Source: Bacteroides sp. CAG:1060_57_27
GTDB taxonomy: Bacteria > Bacteroidota > Bacteroidia > Bacteroidales > UBA932
Direction of reading: 5' to 3'
Assembly (NCBI GenBank): GCA_001915575.1
Contig: MNQT01000023.1
Location: forward strand, 208,752-272,751
Length of the DNA: 64,000 nt
Shown: piece after piece, positions 1-9,098 of the stretch
Numbering within the stretch: position 1 is the stretch's first letter
How the letters are laid out: each line of letters starts with the position of its first letter
Program-made: the position numbers and the translations under genes
Notes under the pieces: generated by a model
Database searches by the model: none
What the model was told of the DNA's origin: nothing
Seen by the model: the letters and a program-made list of their open reading frames with translations, nothing else

Positions 1-636
1 GACAGCCTCGATGCCTTCATAGGCCGCTGGCCGCTGAAAGACGACTACCAGCAGGTGAGGGACAGCTATCTCAAGCGCTACAACGCCTTCCGCAGCAGGC
101 AGAGGGAGACGATAAGCCCCTATGACGACATCATCAAGTTCCATGCGGATTCGCTCGGCTGGGACTGGAGATTCCTCGCGGCCGTAGTCTACCAGGAATC
201 CCGCTTCCACATAGAGGCCCGCTCGCACCGGGGAGCCAGCGGCCTGATGCAGATGATGCCGAGGACTGCAGCCGCATTCGGCGTGGATGACCCCCTCGAC
301 CCGGAGCAGAACATCTGCGCCGGAGCGAGGCTGCTCGACACGCTGATGAAAAGGTACGACGATGTGGCGGCGAACGACGAGGAATGCTTCAAGTTCGCCC
401 TCGCGGCCTATAATGCCGGCGGAGCGAGGGTAGACGACATCATCAGGCTCGCCGAATACCGCGGAGCAGATACCGGATACTGGAGCAATGTGGCGGACAT
501 AATCCCGGAGATGTCCGACGAATCGGTCCTCGACACGGGAGTGGTCTCGCACGGCACCTTCCGGGGACACGAGACCCTGACCTATGTGGACAGGGTGCTG
601 GCCGTCTACGAACGTTTCAAGAAAATCTGTCCCTGA
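1..636 (+). CDS. MltF-like lytic transglycosylase, C-terminal part (5' end outside window)
   Basis: The reading frame is open from base 1, so the gene begins upstream; the GTG at 55 is internal. The visible 211 residues are an SLT (goose-lysozyme-like) lytic transglycosylase domain. The catalytic Glu lies in the YQESRF motif, followed by GASGLMQMMPRTA and the AAYNAGGARV motif. Such enzymes cleave peptidoglycan glycan strands to 1,6-anhydro products in the periplasm. In MltF the domain follows a solute-binding-like N-terminal domain, which cannot be seen here, so a single-domain transglycosylase is also possible. The 3' end overlaps the convergent membrane-protein gene by 20 bp. Confidence 0.85.
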   Translation, partial: DSLDAFIGRWPLKDDYQQVRDSYLKRYNAFRSRQRETISPYDDIIKFHADSLGWDWRFLAAVVYQESRFHIEARSHRGASGLMQMMPRTAAAFGVDDPLDPEQNICAGARLLDTLMKRYDDVAANDEECFKFALAAYNAGGARVDDIIRLAEYRGADTGYWSNVADIIPEMSDESVLDTGVVSHGTFRGHETLTYVDRVLAVYERFKKICP

Positions 637-1324
637 GCGGCCTCACGAGCGGATCGGTGAAGCGCATCAGATATCCGGGCAGGAAGGCCATGAGAAGCGT
701 TCCCATACCTATCACCACACCGCTCGTGCGCGCAAGCAGCACATCGGCCATGCCGGTGAACTCTCCGCTGCCGAAAGGGTTGCCGAAGAACAGCAGTGCA
801 GCGAGGGCGGAAAGCACCACCATAGTGGTATCCATAAACATCTTGACCCGTCCGAAGTCCTTGCGGAAGGTGGACGAGAACGCGGCCACCGTCATCTCGG
901 CCGAGACCATCCATGCGTTCGAGGCCACCTCGATGCTGGTGCCGAGCGCGGTAACCGCGGCAGCGGCGAGAATCAGCAGCAGCCGCACGCCGAAGCCCTC
1001 GGGCTCAAGCCACCCTATCATCCAGAGCGATAGGTCTATCATATAGCCGAACAGTACCGAGGCGACTATCTGCATCAGATGCGCAGGCTTGAAACGGCGG
1101 CGCAGCACGGCCAGCTGCACCAGGATATAGAACATGTTCACTATGAAGGTGAAGACACCCACCGAAATCCCCGGCATGTCGAGGTTGAGCACATACGCCA
1201 GGCACGAGAGCGGAGCAGTGCCAAGGTTGGACTTGATTGCAAGCGCTATCGCGAACGCTATCATGAAGAGGCCGACGCTGGCGACCAGATATCTGACTAT
1301 TATATTTCCCGCCTTTGAACCCAT
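617..1324 (-). CDS. YczE/YyaS/YitT-type integral membrane protein
   Basis: A 235-residue protein with about five hydrophobic segments and the KSNLGTAPLS loop after the first helix, a signature of the YczE family (LGxxPW-like loop). The ATG at 1324 gives a protein starting MGSKAGNIIVRY; an in-frame start further upstream would add a charged stretch with no family resemblance. The function of the family is unknown. It sits divergently from the pepO-like gene and ends inside the transglycosylase gene. Confidence 0.7.
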   Translation of the reverse strand: MGSKAGNIIVRYLVASVGLFMIAFAIALAIKSNLGTAPLSCLAYVLNLDMPGISVGVFTFIVNMFYILVQLAVLRRRFKPAHLMQIVASVLFGYMIDLSLWMIGWLEPEGFGVRLLLILAAAAVTALGTSIEVASNAWMVSAEMTVAAFSSTFRKDFGRVKMFMDTTMVVLSALAALLFFGNPFGSGEFTGMADVLLARTSGVVIGMGTLLMAFLPGYLMRFTDPLVRPLRDRFS

Positions 1325-1372
1325 AAAACTGCATTTTAACCGAAAAGTGGAACCAAATATCGTCTTTTTCCG

Positions 1373-1380
1373 TAATTTTG
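1373..1380 (+). promoter_or_regulatory. Bacteroidota-type -7 box of the M13 peptidase gene
   Basis: TAATTTTG matches the TAnnTTTG -7 element; the ATG follows 34 nt later. The box is part of a near-perfect palindrome at 1370-1390 (CCGTA, TTTTGCAAAA core, TACGG), so a weaker element also faces the divergent YczE-like gene. No clear -33 element is seen. Confidence 0.5.
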
Positions 1381-1413
1381 CAAAATACGGCAATTTTCAA
1401 ATCATATCGATAT

Positions 1414-3429
1414 ATGAAAAAGTTATTAGTGTTGTTACTTCCCCTCGCGATGCTGGCGGCCTGCCAGGGCAAGGGTGAGAAGGTTCCCGCCATCGACCTC
1501 ACCGACATGGACCTCACCGTGTCGCCGGGCGATGACTTCTATCAGTATGCGAACGGCGGCTGGATCGCCAAGAATCCCCTGAAGCCCGAGTACGCGAGCT
1601 TCGGATCCTTCGACGTGCTCCGCGAGAACAACGTGGCCCGCCTCAACGACCTCTTCGCCGAAATGGCAGAAATGTCTCCCGAGGCAGGCACGGTCGACCA
1701 GAAGATCGTCGACCTCTACAAGCAGGGTCTTGACTCCACGAGGCTCAACGCCGAGGGCGGAGCGCCGCTGCAGAAATACCTCGACCAGCTCTATGCGGTC
1801 AGTGACAAGGCCGGCCTCGCTGCCGAGCTCGCCGACGAGAACAAGTACGGCGAGGGAGGATTCTTCAGCGTGGGAGTACAGGCCGACCTCATGGACAGCC
1901 AGGTACAGATACTCTATCTCGCCCAGGGCGGACTCGGAATGGGCGACCGCGACTACTATGTGGACCCCGCCAACGCCGACCTCCTCGAGGGCTACACCGA
2001 GATGCTGACCAAGCTCTTCAGCCTCAGCGGCTATGAGGACGCCGCACAGAAGGCCGCAAACGCCGTCAAGGTCGAGAACCAGCTCGCAGCGATTTCATGG
2101 ACCAGCGTCGAGAACCGCGACTATACGAAGCAGTACAACCCCCTGAGCACCGCCGAGATCTGCGCAAGGTGGAAGAACTTCGACTACGGCACCTTCTTCG
2201 AACTCCTCGGCATCCCCGAGCAGGACAAGATCATCGTGCAGCAGCTCTCCTACTTCGACGGACTCGACAGGCTCTTCGCCTCCGCCTCCCTCGACGAACT
2301 CAAGGACTATATGGCCGGCTGCCTGCTCAACAGTGCCGCGGGAAGCCTCTCCGATGCCTACTACGACGCCGCGTTCGACTTCTTCAGCACCCAGATGAGC
2401 GGTGTGACCGAGAAGCAGCCCAGGTGGAAGCGCGCGATGAGCGTGCCCAACAGCATACTCGGCGAGGCAGTGGGACAGATGTACGTGGAGAGGTACTTCC
2501 CCGAGGAGTACAAGACCAAGGTGCTCGACCTCGTGCACAATCTCCAGACCTCCCTGAGCCAGCACATCGACTCACTCGACTGGATGTCCGACGAGACCAA
2601 GGCCTACGCTCAGGACAAGCTAGCCAACTTCAAGATCAAGATAGGCTATCCCGACAAGTGGAAGGACTACAGCACCCTGAGCGTCGACCCCGCCCTGAGC
2701 TACTTCGAGAACCTCCGCGCCGCCAGCGCATGGTATGTGGCCGACAACCTCGGCAGGCTCGGCAAACCGACCGACACCGAGGAGTGGGGCATGACTCCCC
2801 AGACCGTGAACGCCTACTACAACCCCACGACCAACGAGATCTGCTTCCCGGCAGCCATACTCCAGCCGCCCTTCTTCAACGCTGACGCCGACGACGCAGT
2901 CAACTACGGCGCTATCGGAGTCGTGATCGGCCACGAGATGACCCACGGCTTCGACGACCAGGGCAGGCTCTTCGACAAGAACGGAAACATGACCAACTGG
3001 TGGACTCCCGAGGACGAGGCAGCATTCAAGGCCAAGACCGAAATCCTCGTCAGGCAGTTCGACGAAATTGAAGTCGTTCCCGGCGTACACGCCAACGGAG
3101 CACTCACCCTCGGCGAGAACATAGCCGACCAGGGCGGACTCAGCATAGCATGGACCGCATATCACAACTCCCTCGGGAACGGAGCCGAGCCCGAACCCAT
3201 TGACGGCCTCACCGCCGCACAGCGTTTCTTCATCGGCTACGCCCACCTCTGGGCCGAGAACGCCACCGACGAGTCCAAGGAGATGCTGACCAAGCTCGAC
3301 GTGCACTCGCTTGCGGAGAACCGCGTCAACGTGACCGTAAGGAACCTTCCCTTCTTCTTCGATGCTTTCGGCATCGAGGAGGGCGACCCCATGTGGAGGC
3401 CTGAAAGCGAAAGGGTGATAATCTGGTAA
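1414..3429 (+). CDS. pepO: M13 family zinc metallopeptidase lipoprotein (PepO/neprilysin-like)
   Basis: A 671-residue oligopeptidase. It has a lipoprotein signal (MKKLLVLLLP...LAAC, Cys17), a long helical M13 N-terminal domain, and a C-terminal catalytic domain with HEMTH at 507-511 (Glu508 catalytic) and the third zinc ligand Glu568 in ENIAD. The NAYYNP substrate-binding motif is upstream of HEMTH. Length fits the family (about 670-700). The start at 1414 is chosen because it begins the signal peptide. The stop and the next start overlap (TAATG), so the downstream permease is probably translationally coupled. Likely anchored in the periplasm, degrading peptides. Confidence 0.93.
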   Translation: MKKLLVLLLPLAMLAACQGKGEKVPAIDLTDMDLTVSPGDDFYQYANGGWIAKNPLKPEYASFGSFDVLRENNVARLNDLFAEMAEMSPEAGTVDQKIVDLYKQGLDSTRLNAEGGAPLQKYLDQLYAVSDKAGLAAELADENKYGEGGFFSVGVQADLMDSQVQILYLAQGGLGMGDRDYYVDPANADLLEGYTEMLTKLFSLSGYEDAAQKAANAVKVENQLAAISWTSVENRDYTKQYNPLSTAEICARWKNFDYGTFFELLGIPEQDKIIVQQLSYFDGLDRLFASASLDELKDYMAGCLLNSAAGSLSDAYYDAAFDFFSTQMSGVTEKQPRWKRAMSVPNSILGEAVGQMYVERYFPEEYKTKVLDLVHNLQTSLSQHIDSLDWMSDETKAYAQDKLANFKIKIGYPDKWKDYSTLSVDPALSYFENLRAASAWYVADNLGRLGKPTDTEEWGMTPQTVNAYYNPTTNEICFPAAILQPPFFNADADDAVNYGAIGVVIGHEMTHGFDDQGRLFDKNGNMTNWWTPEDEAAFKAKTEILVRQFDEIEVVPGVHANGALTLGENIADQGGLSIAWTAYHNSLGNGAEPEPIDGLTAAQRFFIGYAHLWAENATDESKEMLTKLDVHSLAENRVNVTVRNLPFFFDAFGIEEGDPMWRPESERVIIW

Positions 3430-4595
3430 TGAAGGCAGGAGCATTCATCGCCGGACGCCTTGGATTCAAAGGAAAGATGGCTGTCGCAGCGACAGCCATC
3501 TCTTTCTTTGTGATAATACTTGCACTCAGCATATCGTCCGGATTCAGCCGGCAGATACGCGCGGGCGTGGCATCGCTCACCGGAGATGTGGTGCTCAAAA
3601 GTTCATATTCGGCGCTTCCCACCGACACCGCCCCGATATCGGAATCCCCCTCCTATCTTCCCGACATACTCGCCCTCCCGGGCGTGGAGAAGGTCGAGCC
3701 CGCAATATACTGCAGCGGCATAATAAGGCGGGAGGGTGACATCACGGGCGTAATATTCAAGGGAGTGGAACGCGAAGGGATGCAGAGCCTCGGAGCTGTG
3801 GTCCCCGCCGAACTTGCAAGGGGAGCGGGCATCGCGGAGGGAGAATCCCTCACGGCGTATTTCGCCGTATCCGGCAGGATGAAGATACGCAGGTTCACCG
3901 TGGAAGGGACCTACGACACCCCCGTATCGACCGGCCTGGGATATGTCGTCTATGTTCCGATGCAGGACCTGCGGAGGGTGCTGGGCTGGGGCGAGGGCGA
4001 AGTGTCGGCGCTCGAGGTGACCCTTGACGGAAACCTGCGCAGTTCGGAAAGGATGAGGCGGGAGGCCGCCCGCATCGGAATCATCGCCGACGGAGGAGCA
4101 TCGGGCGAAGACGAGATGGCCGCCTGCATAAGCGCCGCTGACAGCTACGCCGCAGTCTTCGACTGGCTGGACCTGATAGACGTGAATGTCTATGCGATAC
4201 TGCTGCTGATGACTCTCGTGGCAGGGTTCAACATGGTGTCCGGCCTGCTGATACTGCTCTTCCGCAACATATCGACCATAGGCACGCTGAAATCTCTCGG
4301 AATGACCGACAGGGCCGTCGCCGGAGTCTTCCTCAGGATAGGCGCCAGGATAGCCGCCAAGGGAATGGCCGTCGGGAACGCACTCGCCCTGCTCTTCTGC
4401 CTCATCCAGGGAAGCACTCACCTGATAAGGCTCAATCCCGCCAACTACTACCTGTCCTATGTGCCCGTGCACATAGACATAGGCCGCATCCTGATTGCGG
4501 ACGCGGCCTCCTTCATCGTAATCATGCTCTTGCTGCTGATTCCCTCGCTGTTTATCTCGAACCTCGACCCTGCTTCGACCGTGAAGACTGAATAA
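3429..4595 (+). CDS. ABC transporter permease, LolC/LolE/FtsX-MacB type
   Basis: A 388-residue protein with the layout of LolC/E permeases: one N-terminal membrane helix (about 17-38), a large periplasmic domain, then three helices in the C-terminal third with the FtsX-type NxSTIGTLKSLGMTD loop. LolC/LolE release lipoproteins from the inner membrane with ATPase LolD, which is not in this window. It overlaps the upstream peptidase by one base and the convergent TPR gene by 44 bp. An MacB-like role is not excluded. Confidence 0.82.
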   Translation: MKAGAFIAGRLGFKGKMAVAATAISFFVIILALSISSGFSRQIRAGVASLTGDVVLKSSYSALPTDTAPISESPSYLPDILALPGVEKVEPAIYCSGIIRREGDITGVIFKGVEREGMQSLGAVVPAELARGAGIAEGESLTAYFAVSGRMKIRRFTVEGTYDTPVSTGLGYVVYVPMQDLRRVLGWGEGEVSALEVTLDGNLRSSERMRREAARIGIIADGGASGEDEMAACISAADSYAAVFDWLDLIDVNVYAILLLMTLVAGFNMVSGLLILLFRNISTIGTLKSLGMTDRAVAGVFLRIGARIAAKGMAVGNALALLFCLIQGSTHLIRLNPANYYLSYVPVHIDIGRILIADAASFIVIMLLLLIPSLFISNLDPASTVKTE

Positions 4596-5442
4596 GTTCC
4601 AGGTTGGTTCTGGCGGCATAGTCCTCCGGATCGAGCCTGAGGGCTTTCTTATAGTACCTCGCAGCCTTGCGGTCGTTCCGCTCGGCGACCTGCCAGTACG
4701 AGCCCATATTGTCGAGAAACACGGGATTCTTGGGGTCGATTTCGTTCATCCTCTCGGAAATGTCGTGGAAATAGCTGTAGCCCTGGTCGCTTCCGAGGTG
4801 GAAGAAAAGGTAGCAGAACTCGCCCATAGCCTGGCTGAAACGGTAGTCCGGTGCGTCCGGAGAGGATTCGAGCACCTCGGAATCCAAGGTCCACCTCAGG
4901 CCCTGCCCGGCCTCGAACTCGTCTATCAGAGAGAATATCTCGGCGGCGCCCATGTCGGGACTCTCCTTCTCGTAGGAGATCAGGGCGCTGATCATGTCGT
5001 AGCGGTAGCGGAGCTCGCAGGGCGAGAGTTCTATGGCCTTGCGGGCGGCCTTGAGCGCATCCGCGAAGAGAGAGTCGTCATAGCTGACCTCCTCGAAATA
5101 GTTGACATTGCGTCCGAGGGAATCCTTGAGGGTCAGCACTGGCTTCTGCCCGAGGTAGCGCAACCTGTCCTTCTGGACTATCTGCGTGCTTCCCGACTTC
5201 GCGAGCAGGAAGTTGAACCTGGCCTCGTAGGCCTCGGGATCGTCGGGGCAGGCCTCCAGCCAACGGTTCACTATGGTTTCCACACCGACGCCGGCGGCGC
5301 CGACATTGCGCACCTGCCGCTCGTAGTCCGAGCGGAACTCTTCCGACAGTGATCCGTCCGGCCGGGCGGACTGGGCTCCGAGCACGGAGGGCACGGCAGC
5401 GAGCAGGCACGGCAGCAGTATTTTCAGAAATCTGTTCATCAT
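4552..5442 (-). CDS. Secreted tetratricopeptide-repeat protein
   Basis: 296 residues. An N-terminal signal peptide (MMNRFLKILLPCLLAAVPSVLGAQS) is followed by helical repeats; the clearest TPR is near the C-terminus (KAARYYKKALRLDPEDYAARTNLE), with others around DALKAARKAIELSP. No catalytic motif is seen, so it probably acts as a periplasmic scaffold of unknown partner. The start at 5442 is one base past the stop of the rRNA methylase gene, suggesting coupled translation in a three-gene operon. Confidence 0.75.
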   Translation of the reverse strand: MMNRFLKILLPCLLAAVPSVLGAQSARPDGSLSEEFRSDYERQVRNVGAAGVGVETIVNRWLEACPDDPEAYEARFNFLLAKSGSTQIVQKDRLRYLGQKPVLTLKDSLGRNVNYFEEVSYDDSLFADALKAARKAIELSPCELRYRYDMISALISYEKESPDMGAAEIFSLIDEFEAGQGLRWTLDSEVLESSPDAPDYRFSQAMGEFCYLFFHLGSDQGYSYFHDISERMNEIDPKNPVFLDNMGSYWQVAERNDRKAARYYKKALRLDPEDYAARTNLELIQSSRSKQGRGSR

Positions 5443-5443
5443 A

Positions 5444-6598
5444 TCAAGCGTTGTCAATATCCATAAGTATCCTCCTGCGCGGGGGAAGGAGGTTGTTGCA
5501 GCGGCGGCCGAGATTCTTCACGAAACCCAGCGGAACGCCACGGTAGGTCAGCAGTACATAGCCAGAGGGCGCATCGGGCAGCACTATCGTATCCCTGTGG
5601 AGATACTTCAGGGCTGTCTGCTTGTCCACCCCGGCTTCTGGATACGAGCCCCGCTCGTATTTTATGCTCAGCGCCCAGTCGGCGGAGGGCACGAAGTCGC
5701 GACCCTTGGCCGTCCCCTTGACGAGACCGTCCCTGACAGGTTTCAGCGAGGACAGTCCTCCTGAAAGGCGCACGGGCGCAGCGCTTCCGTACTTGAACAT
5801 CGCACCGGCCCACTGCCCCTCTCCGGGCACCTCGCCTGCCCTGAGCAGGCAGCCGCAGCGCGTGGTACGCACCCCGTATTCCGGAAACTCGTCCTCGGGC
5901 TCCACCACGCTGCCGCCGAGGTTCTCCGCCGCCCAAAGCAGGTTGTCGTCATTCTCCGCATCCTCGTAGGTGCAGGTGCTGTATATCAGCAGGCCGCCCT
6001 CGCGCAGCGCCGGCCACACGTCGGCAAGTATCCTCCTCTGCCTCGACGCGCACAGCCTCACCACATCCGGACTCCACTGCTCCTGTGCGCCGGCATCCTT
6101 GCGGAACATACCCTCGCCGCTGCACGGCACGTCCGCGACTATTATGTCGAAGAAGCCGCCGAGCGACGCGAAAGCTGCGGGGTCGACGCCCGTCACGACG
6201 ACATTAGGGTCGCCCCAGCGGGCCACGTTGTCGTCAAGCACACGGAGCCTCTCCTTCATGACCTCGTTACTCACGAGAAGGAAACTGTCTCCGAAACGCT
6301 CACGCAGCGAGGCCGCGATGTCGGTCGTCTTGCCGCCCGGCGCAGCGCAGAGGTCGAGCACCCTCACCCCCGGGCCGAAATTCCCGAGCAGCTTTCTCAG
6401 CAGATGCCCCACATACATCGCAGAGCTGTCCTGCACATAGTAGCAGCCGGCATGGAACAGCGGATGCAGCGTGAACACCGGACGCTGCGCGAGTATCCTG
6501 CCGTGCGGAGACCACGGAACCTGGACGGAGCCCTCGAGTATGGGCAGTTCCACCCCGGCAGCCTTGAAAGGATTGAGCCTTATCGAAACGGGGATCAT
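5444..6598 (-). CDS. rsmF: RsmF-like 16S rRNA (cytosine-5) methyltransferase
   Basis: 384 residues of the NOL1/NOP2/Sun family. SAM-binding motif I is VLDLCAAPGGKTTD, motif IV is DVPCSGEGMFRKD with one catalytic Cys, and motif VI is YSTCTYEDAEND with the nucleophilic Cys. The C-terminal part resembles the RNA-binding domain of RsmF/YebU. RsmF makes m5C1407 in 16S rRNA. The protein begins MIPVSIRLNPFKA, so the roughly 25 residues that normally precede SIRLNP are missing. The start overlaps the upstream stop as ATGA, so this short form is probably genuine. Confidence 0.88.
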   Translation of the reverse strand: MIPVSIRLNPFKAAGVELPILEGSVQVPWSPHGRILAQRPVFTLHPLFHAGCYYVQDSSAMYVGHLLRKLLGNFGPGVRVLDLCAAPGGKTTDIAASLRERFGDSFLLVSNEVMKERLRVLDDNVARWGDPNVVVTGVDPAAFASLGGFFDIIVADVPCSGEGMFRKDAGAQEQWSPDVVRLCASRQRRILADVWPALREGGLLIYSTCTYEDAENDDNLLWAAENLGGSVVEPEDEFPEYGVRTTRCGCLLRAGEVPGEGQWAGAMFKYGSAAPVRLSGGLSSLKPVRDGLVKGTAKGRDFVPSADWALSIKYERGSYPEAGVDKQTALKYLHRDTIVLPDAPSGYVLLTYRGVPLGFVKNLGRRCNNLLPPRRRILMDIDNA

Positions 6599-7035
6599 TT
6601 GCGGAACTCCTCGGGTATATCGGGCATCCTGCCCTCGGATATGCCTACGAGGGTGTCGACCGCCTTGTCGAGGGCGTTCTGGATCTTGCTTCCGAGCATC
6701 GACTTCATCATGAAGTTGAGATTGGCGTCGAGCACTATGCTGAAATCGGTCTTGCCCGGCTCTGCGGACGGGTCGAAGTGCAGCGCCCCCACGAACTCCA
6801 CGGGAGACTCCGCACTGCTCATCCTGATGAGGCTGTAAGGCATCCTTTCGTCTATCCTGACGCTGATCCTGAAACCCTGTATGACTATCGAGAGGCAGTC
6901 ATAGTCGGCCGTCACCTCGGCCTGGACCCCCGAAGGAGCCAGACGGGAGAAGTTGCGCATGTCGCAGAAGATCATGTAGAGTTCTTCCGGGCGCTTCGAC
7001 ACGAGGCCGTGCTTGCTGGCGTAATGTGCTGTCAT
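6595..7035 (-). CDS. SRPBCC/START-like small protein
   Basis: 146 residues, MTAHYASK to EEFRK. The pattern of a short helix, many beta strands and a long amphipathic C-terminal helix (LNFMMKSMLGSKIQNALDKAVDTLV) resembles the polyketide cyclase/START-like fold common in Bacteroidota upstream of rRNA methylase genes. No catalytic residues can be assigned and the ligand is unknown. The longer upstream reading frame is rejected because it runs through the 79-bp repeats. A minus-strand -7 box lies 26 nt upstream. First gene of an operon with the RsmF and TPR genes. Confidence 0.6.
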   Translation of the reverse strand: MTAHYASKHGLVSKRPEELYMIFCDMRNFSRLAPSGVQAEVTADYDCLSIVIQGFRISVRIDERMPYSLIRMSSAESPVEFVGALHFDPSAEPGKTDFSIVLDANLNFMMKSMLGSKIQNALDKAVDTLVGISEGRMPDIPEEFRK

Positions 7036-7052
7036 AACTGCAATAATTTTCT

Positions 7053-7068
7053 TACTTTTGCAAATATA
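7053..7068. promoter_or_regulatory. Two abutting, opposed -7 boxes
   Basis: TACTTTTG on the plus strand (7053-7060) directly abuts CAAATATA (7061-7068), which is TATATTTG on the minus strand. The minus element is well placed for the SRPBCC-like gene starting at 7035. The plus element would transcribe the repeat region toward the Nudix gene. Further TATATTTG copies on the minus strand occur inside each repeat unit. Confidence 0.5.
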
Positions 7069-7289
7069 GGCAGAAGCCGAGTGCAATGCAAGTTTACTTG
7101 CAATTGCCGAGGCGCCACAAATATATGTGGCCGTAAGGCCAAATATAGGCAGAAGCCGAGTGCAATGCAAGTTTACTTGCAATTGCCGAGGCGCCACAAA
7201 TATATGTGGCCGTAAGGCCAAATATAGGCCACAAATATATGTGGCCGTAAGGCCAAATATAGGCAGAAGCCGAGTGCAATGCAAGTTTA
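7062..7289. repeat. 79-bp palindrome-rich tandem repeat (two full, two partial copies)
   Basis: Full copies run 7062-7140 and 7141-7219 with an exact 79-bp period. A third copy at 7220-7254 has lost its first inner half, and a fourth at 7255-7289 is cut off at the other side. Each unit holds three short inverted repeats: GCAAG-TTTA-CTTGC, GCCACA-AATATA-TGTGGC and GGCC-GTAA-GGCC (a GNRA-type loop in RNA). Reading frames through it are repeat artefacts. The structure suggests an interspersed palindromic element amplified in place. Confidence 0.85.
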
Positions 7290-7299
7290 TACCAGTCAG

Positions 7300-7911
7300 A
7301 TGCACAAGATATATTTCGAGAAGCGCTGCATAATAATCTGCAGCCCGGACGAGCAGGCGCTCTCCGACCCCAATTCCATAGAATTCCATATTGGAGAAAG
7401 GATCAGCATACATACCCTGGTAGGCATGTTCGAGGCTTCGGAATCGCTGAGCCGCATCTACATCCCCTCAGACAACACCGAATGGATGTACCGCAAGGTA
7501 TGTACGGAGTTCCGGGAGGTGGACGCCGCGGGAGGGCTGGTCTCTAACCGGCGCGGAGACTATCTGCTCATACGCCGGGGCGGCCTGTGGGACCTTCCCA
7601 AGGGGCACAGGGAGGCCGGAGAGGACATCAGGACCACGGCGATGAGGGAGGTCCGGGAGGAAACCGGCGTCGACGAGCTGGAACTGCGCGACCTCATCTG
7701 CGTGACCGACCACTGCTACCTGCGCGGAGGCATCTGGCACCTCAAGCACACCTGGTGGTACGACATGCTCTACACCGCACCGGTAGACCTCACCCCGCAG
7801 CGCGAGGAGGACATCTCCAAGGCCGCATGGGTGGCCCGCTCGAGCCTGCCCCCGTTCCTCAAGAACAGCTATCCCTCGATAGCGGAAGTCTTCCGGGAAG
7901 CGAAAGTCTGA
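7300..7911 (+). CDS. Nudix hydrolase family protein
   Basis: 203 residues. The Nudix box is complete (Gx5Ex7REVREETGV, about residues 106-128), preceded by DLPKGHREAGED, so Mg2+-dependent hydrolysis of a nucleoside diphosphate linked to X is expected; the substrate cannot be named. About 80 residues precede the Nudix fold. The start at 7300 (MHKIYFEK) is chosen because an earlier in-frame start lies in the repeat array. The only clear promoter on this strand is 240 bp upstream across the repeats. Confidence 0.85.
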   Translation: MHKIYFEKRCIIICSPDEQALSDPNSIEFHIGERISIHTLVGMFEASESLSRIYIPSDNTEWMYRKVCTEFREVDAAGGLVSNRRGDYLLIRRGGLWDLPKGHREAGEDIRTTAMREVREETGVDELELRDLICVTDHCYLRGGIWHLKHTWWYDMLYTAPVDLTPQREEDISKAAWVARSSLPPFLKNSYPSIAEVFREAKV

Positions 7912-7980
7912 GTCTTTTCAAGATAATGAAACTTTTATGACGCGGCTGCCGTATAATAAAAGTATCATTGATATCGTAGC

Positions 7981-9051
7981 ATGAAACTCTCTCAATTCAA
8001 CTTCGACCTTCCCAAAGACAGGATTGCAACGGAACTGATGCCTATCGTAGACGGCAGAATCCAGTGGAGGGACGAATGCAGGCTCATGGTGCTTCACAAG
8101 GACAGCGGCGAAATAGAGCACCGCAAGTTCAAGGACATCATAGAATACTTCTCGAAGGGCGACAGGTTCGTACTCAACGACACCAAGGTATTCCCGGCAA
8201 AGCTGCTCGGCAAGAAGGAGAAGACGGGAGCCGACATAATGGTATTCCTGCTGCGCGAGCTCAACAGGGAGCAGCGCCTGTGGGACGTGATAGTGGATCC
8301 GGCCCGCAAGATACGCATAGGCAACAAGCTTTATTTCGGCGATGACGACAGCATGGTCGCCGAGGTAATCGACAACACCACCTCGCGCGGAAGGACCCTG
8401 AGGTTCCTCTACGACGGCCCCTACGAAGAATTCAAGCAGGCGCTCTTCGCCCTCGGCAAGACACCCGTGCCCGAATGGGTCAAGGAGAGTCCCGACGAGA
8501 AGGACACCGAGGAGTTCCAGACGATATTCGCCAGGAACGAAGGCGCCGTATCCGCCCCCGCAGCCGGTCTGCACTTCAGCAGGGAGCTGATGAACAGGAT
8601 GATACTCGCCGACATAGAGAAGTCGTTCATAACGGTCCACATGGGAATAGGCCACTTCCGCACGGTAGACGTGGAGGACCTTTCCAAGCACAAGATGGAC
8701 GGGGAGAGAGTGATAATAAGCGACGAGGCCGCAGACGAGATAAACGGCACCAAGCGCGCCGGGCACAAGATCTGCGCTGTCGGCGTGACAGTAATCAGGG
8801 CCCTGGAGACCTATGTCACGACAGACCGGGAGATACGGCCGCTCGACACATGGACCAACAAGTTCATCTTCCCTCCCTACGAGTTCTCGGTACCCGATGC
8901 CATAGTGTCCAACTTCCACCTTCCCCAGTCGACCATGCTGATGACCGTGGCGGCGTTCGGAGGTTTCGACAAGGTCATGGAGGCCTACCGCTGCGCGCTG
9001 GAGGAAGGATACAAGTTCGGCCCCTACGGCGACGCGATGCTGATAATCTGA
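7981..9051 (+). CDS. queA: S-adenosylmethionine:tRNA ribosyltransferase-isomerase
   Basis: 356 residues, full length for QueA, which transfers the ribosyl moiety of SAM to preQ1 at tRNA position 34 to form epoxyqueuosine. Family motifs seen are FVLNDTKVFPAKLLG, SAPAAGLHF, VHMGIGHFRTV and FPPYEFSVPDAIVSNFHLPQST-type sequence near the C-terminus. Other queuosine genes are not in this window. The ATG at 7981 gives the usual KLSQFNFDLP N-terminus. Confidence 0.95.
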   Translation: MKLSQFNFDLPKDRIATELMPIVDGRIQWRDECRLMVLHKDSGEIEHRKFKDIIEYFSKGDRFVLNDTKVFPAKLLGKKEKTGADIMVFLLRELNREQRLWDVIVDPARKIRIGNKLYFGDDDSMVAEVIDNTTSRGRTLRFLYDGPYEEFKQALFALGKTPVPEWVKESPDEKDTEEFQTIFARNEGAVSAPAAGLHFSRELMNRMILADIEKSFITVHMGIGHFRTVDVEDLSKHKMDGERVIISDEAADEINGTKRAGHKICAVGVTVIRALETYVTTDREIRPLDTWTNKFIFPPYEFSVPDAIVSNFHLPQSTMLMTVAAFGGFDKVMEAYRCALEEGYKFGPYGDAMLII

Positions 9052-9062
9052 AAATTTTAGCA

Positions 9063-9070
9063 TATATTTG
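9063..9070 (+). promoter_or_regulatory. -7 box of dprA
   Basis: TATATTTG is a perfect TAnnTTTG element, 29 nt before the dprA ATG, so dprA can be transcribed separately from queA. Confidence 0.5.
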
Positions 9071-9098
9071 TCCGTAGGACTTGGATTATGGAGACTCT

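Noticed and set aside
7062..7289. Possible CRISPR array
   Set aside because: The period is a contiguous 79-bp unit without unique spacers, and no cas genes are nearby; it is a palindromic tandem repeat.
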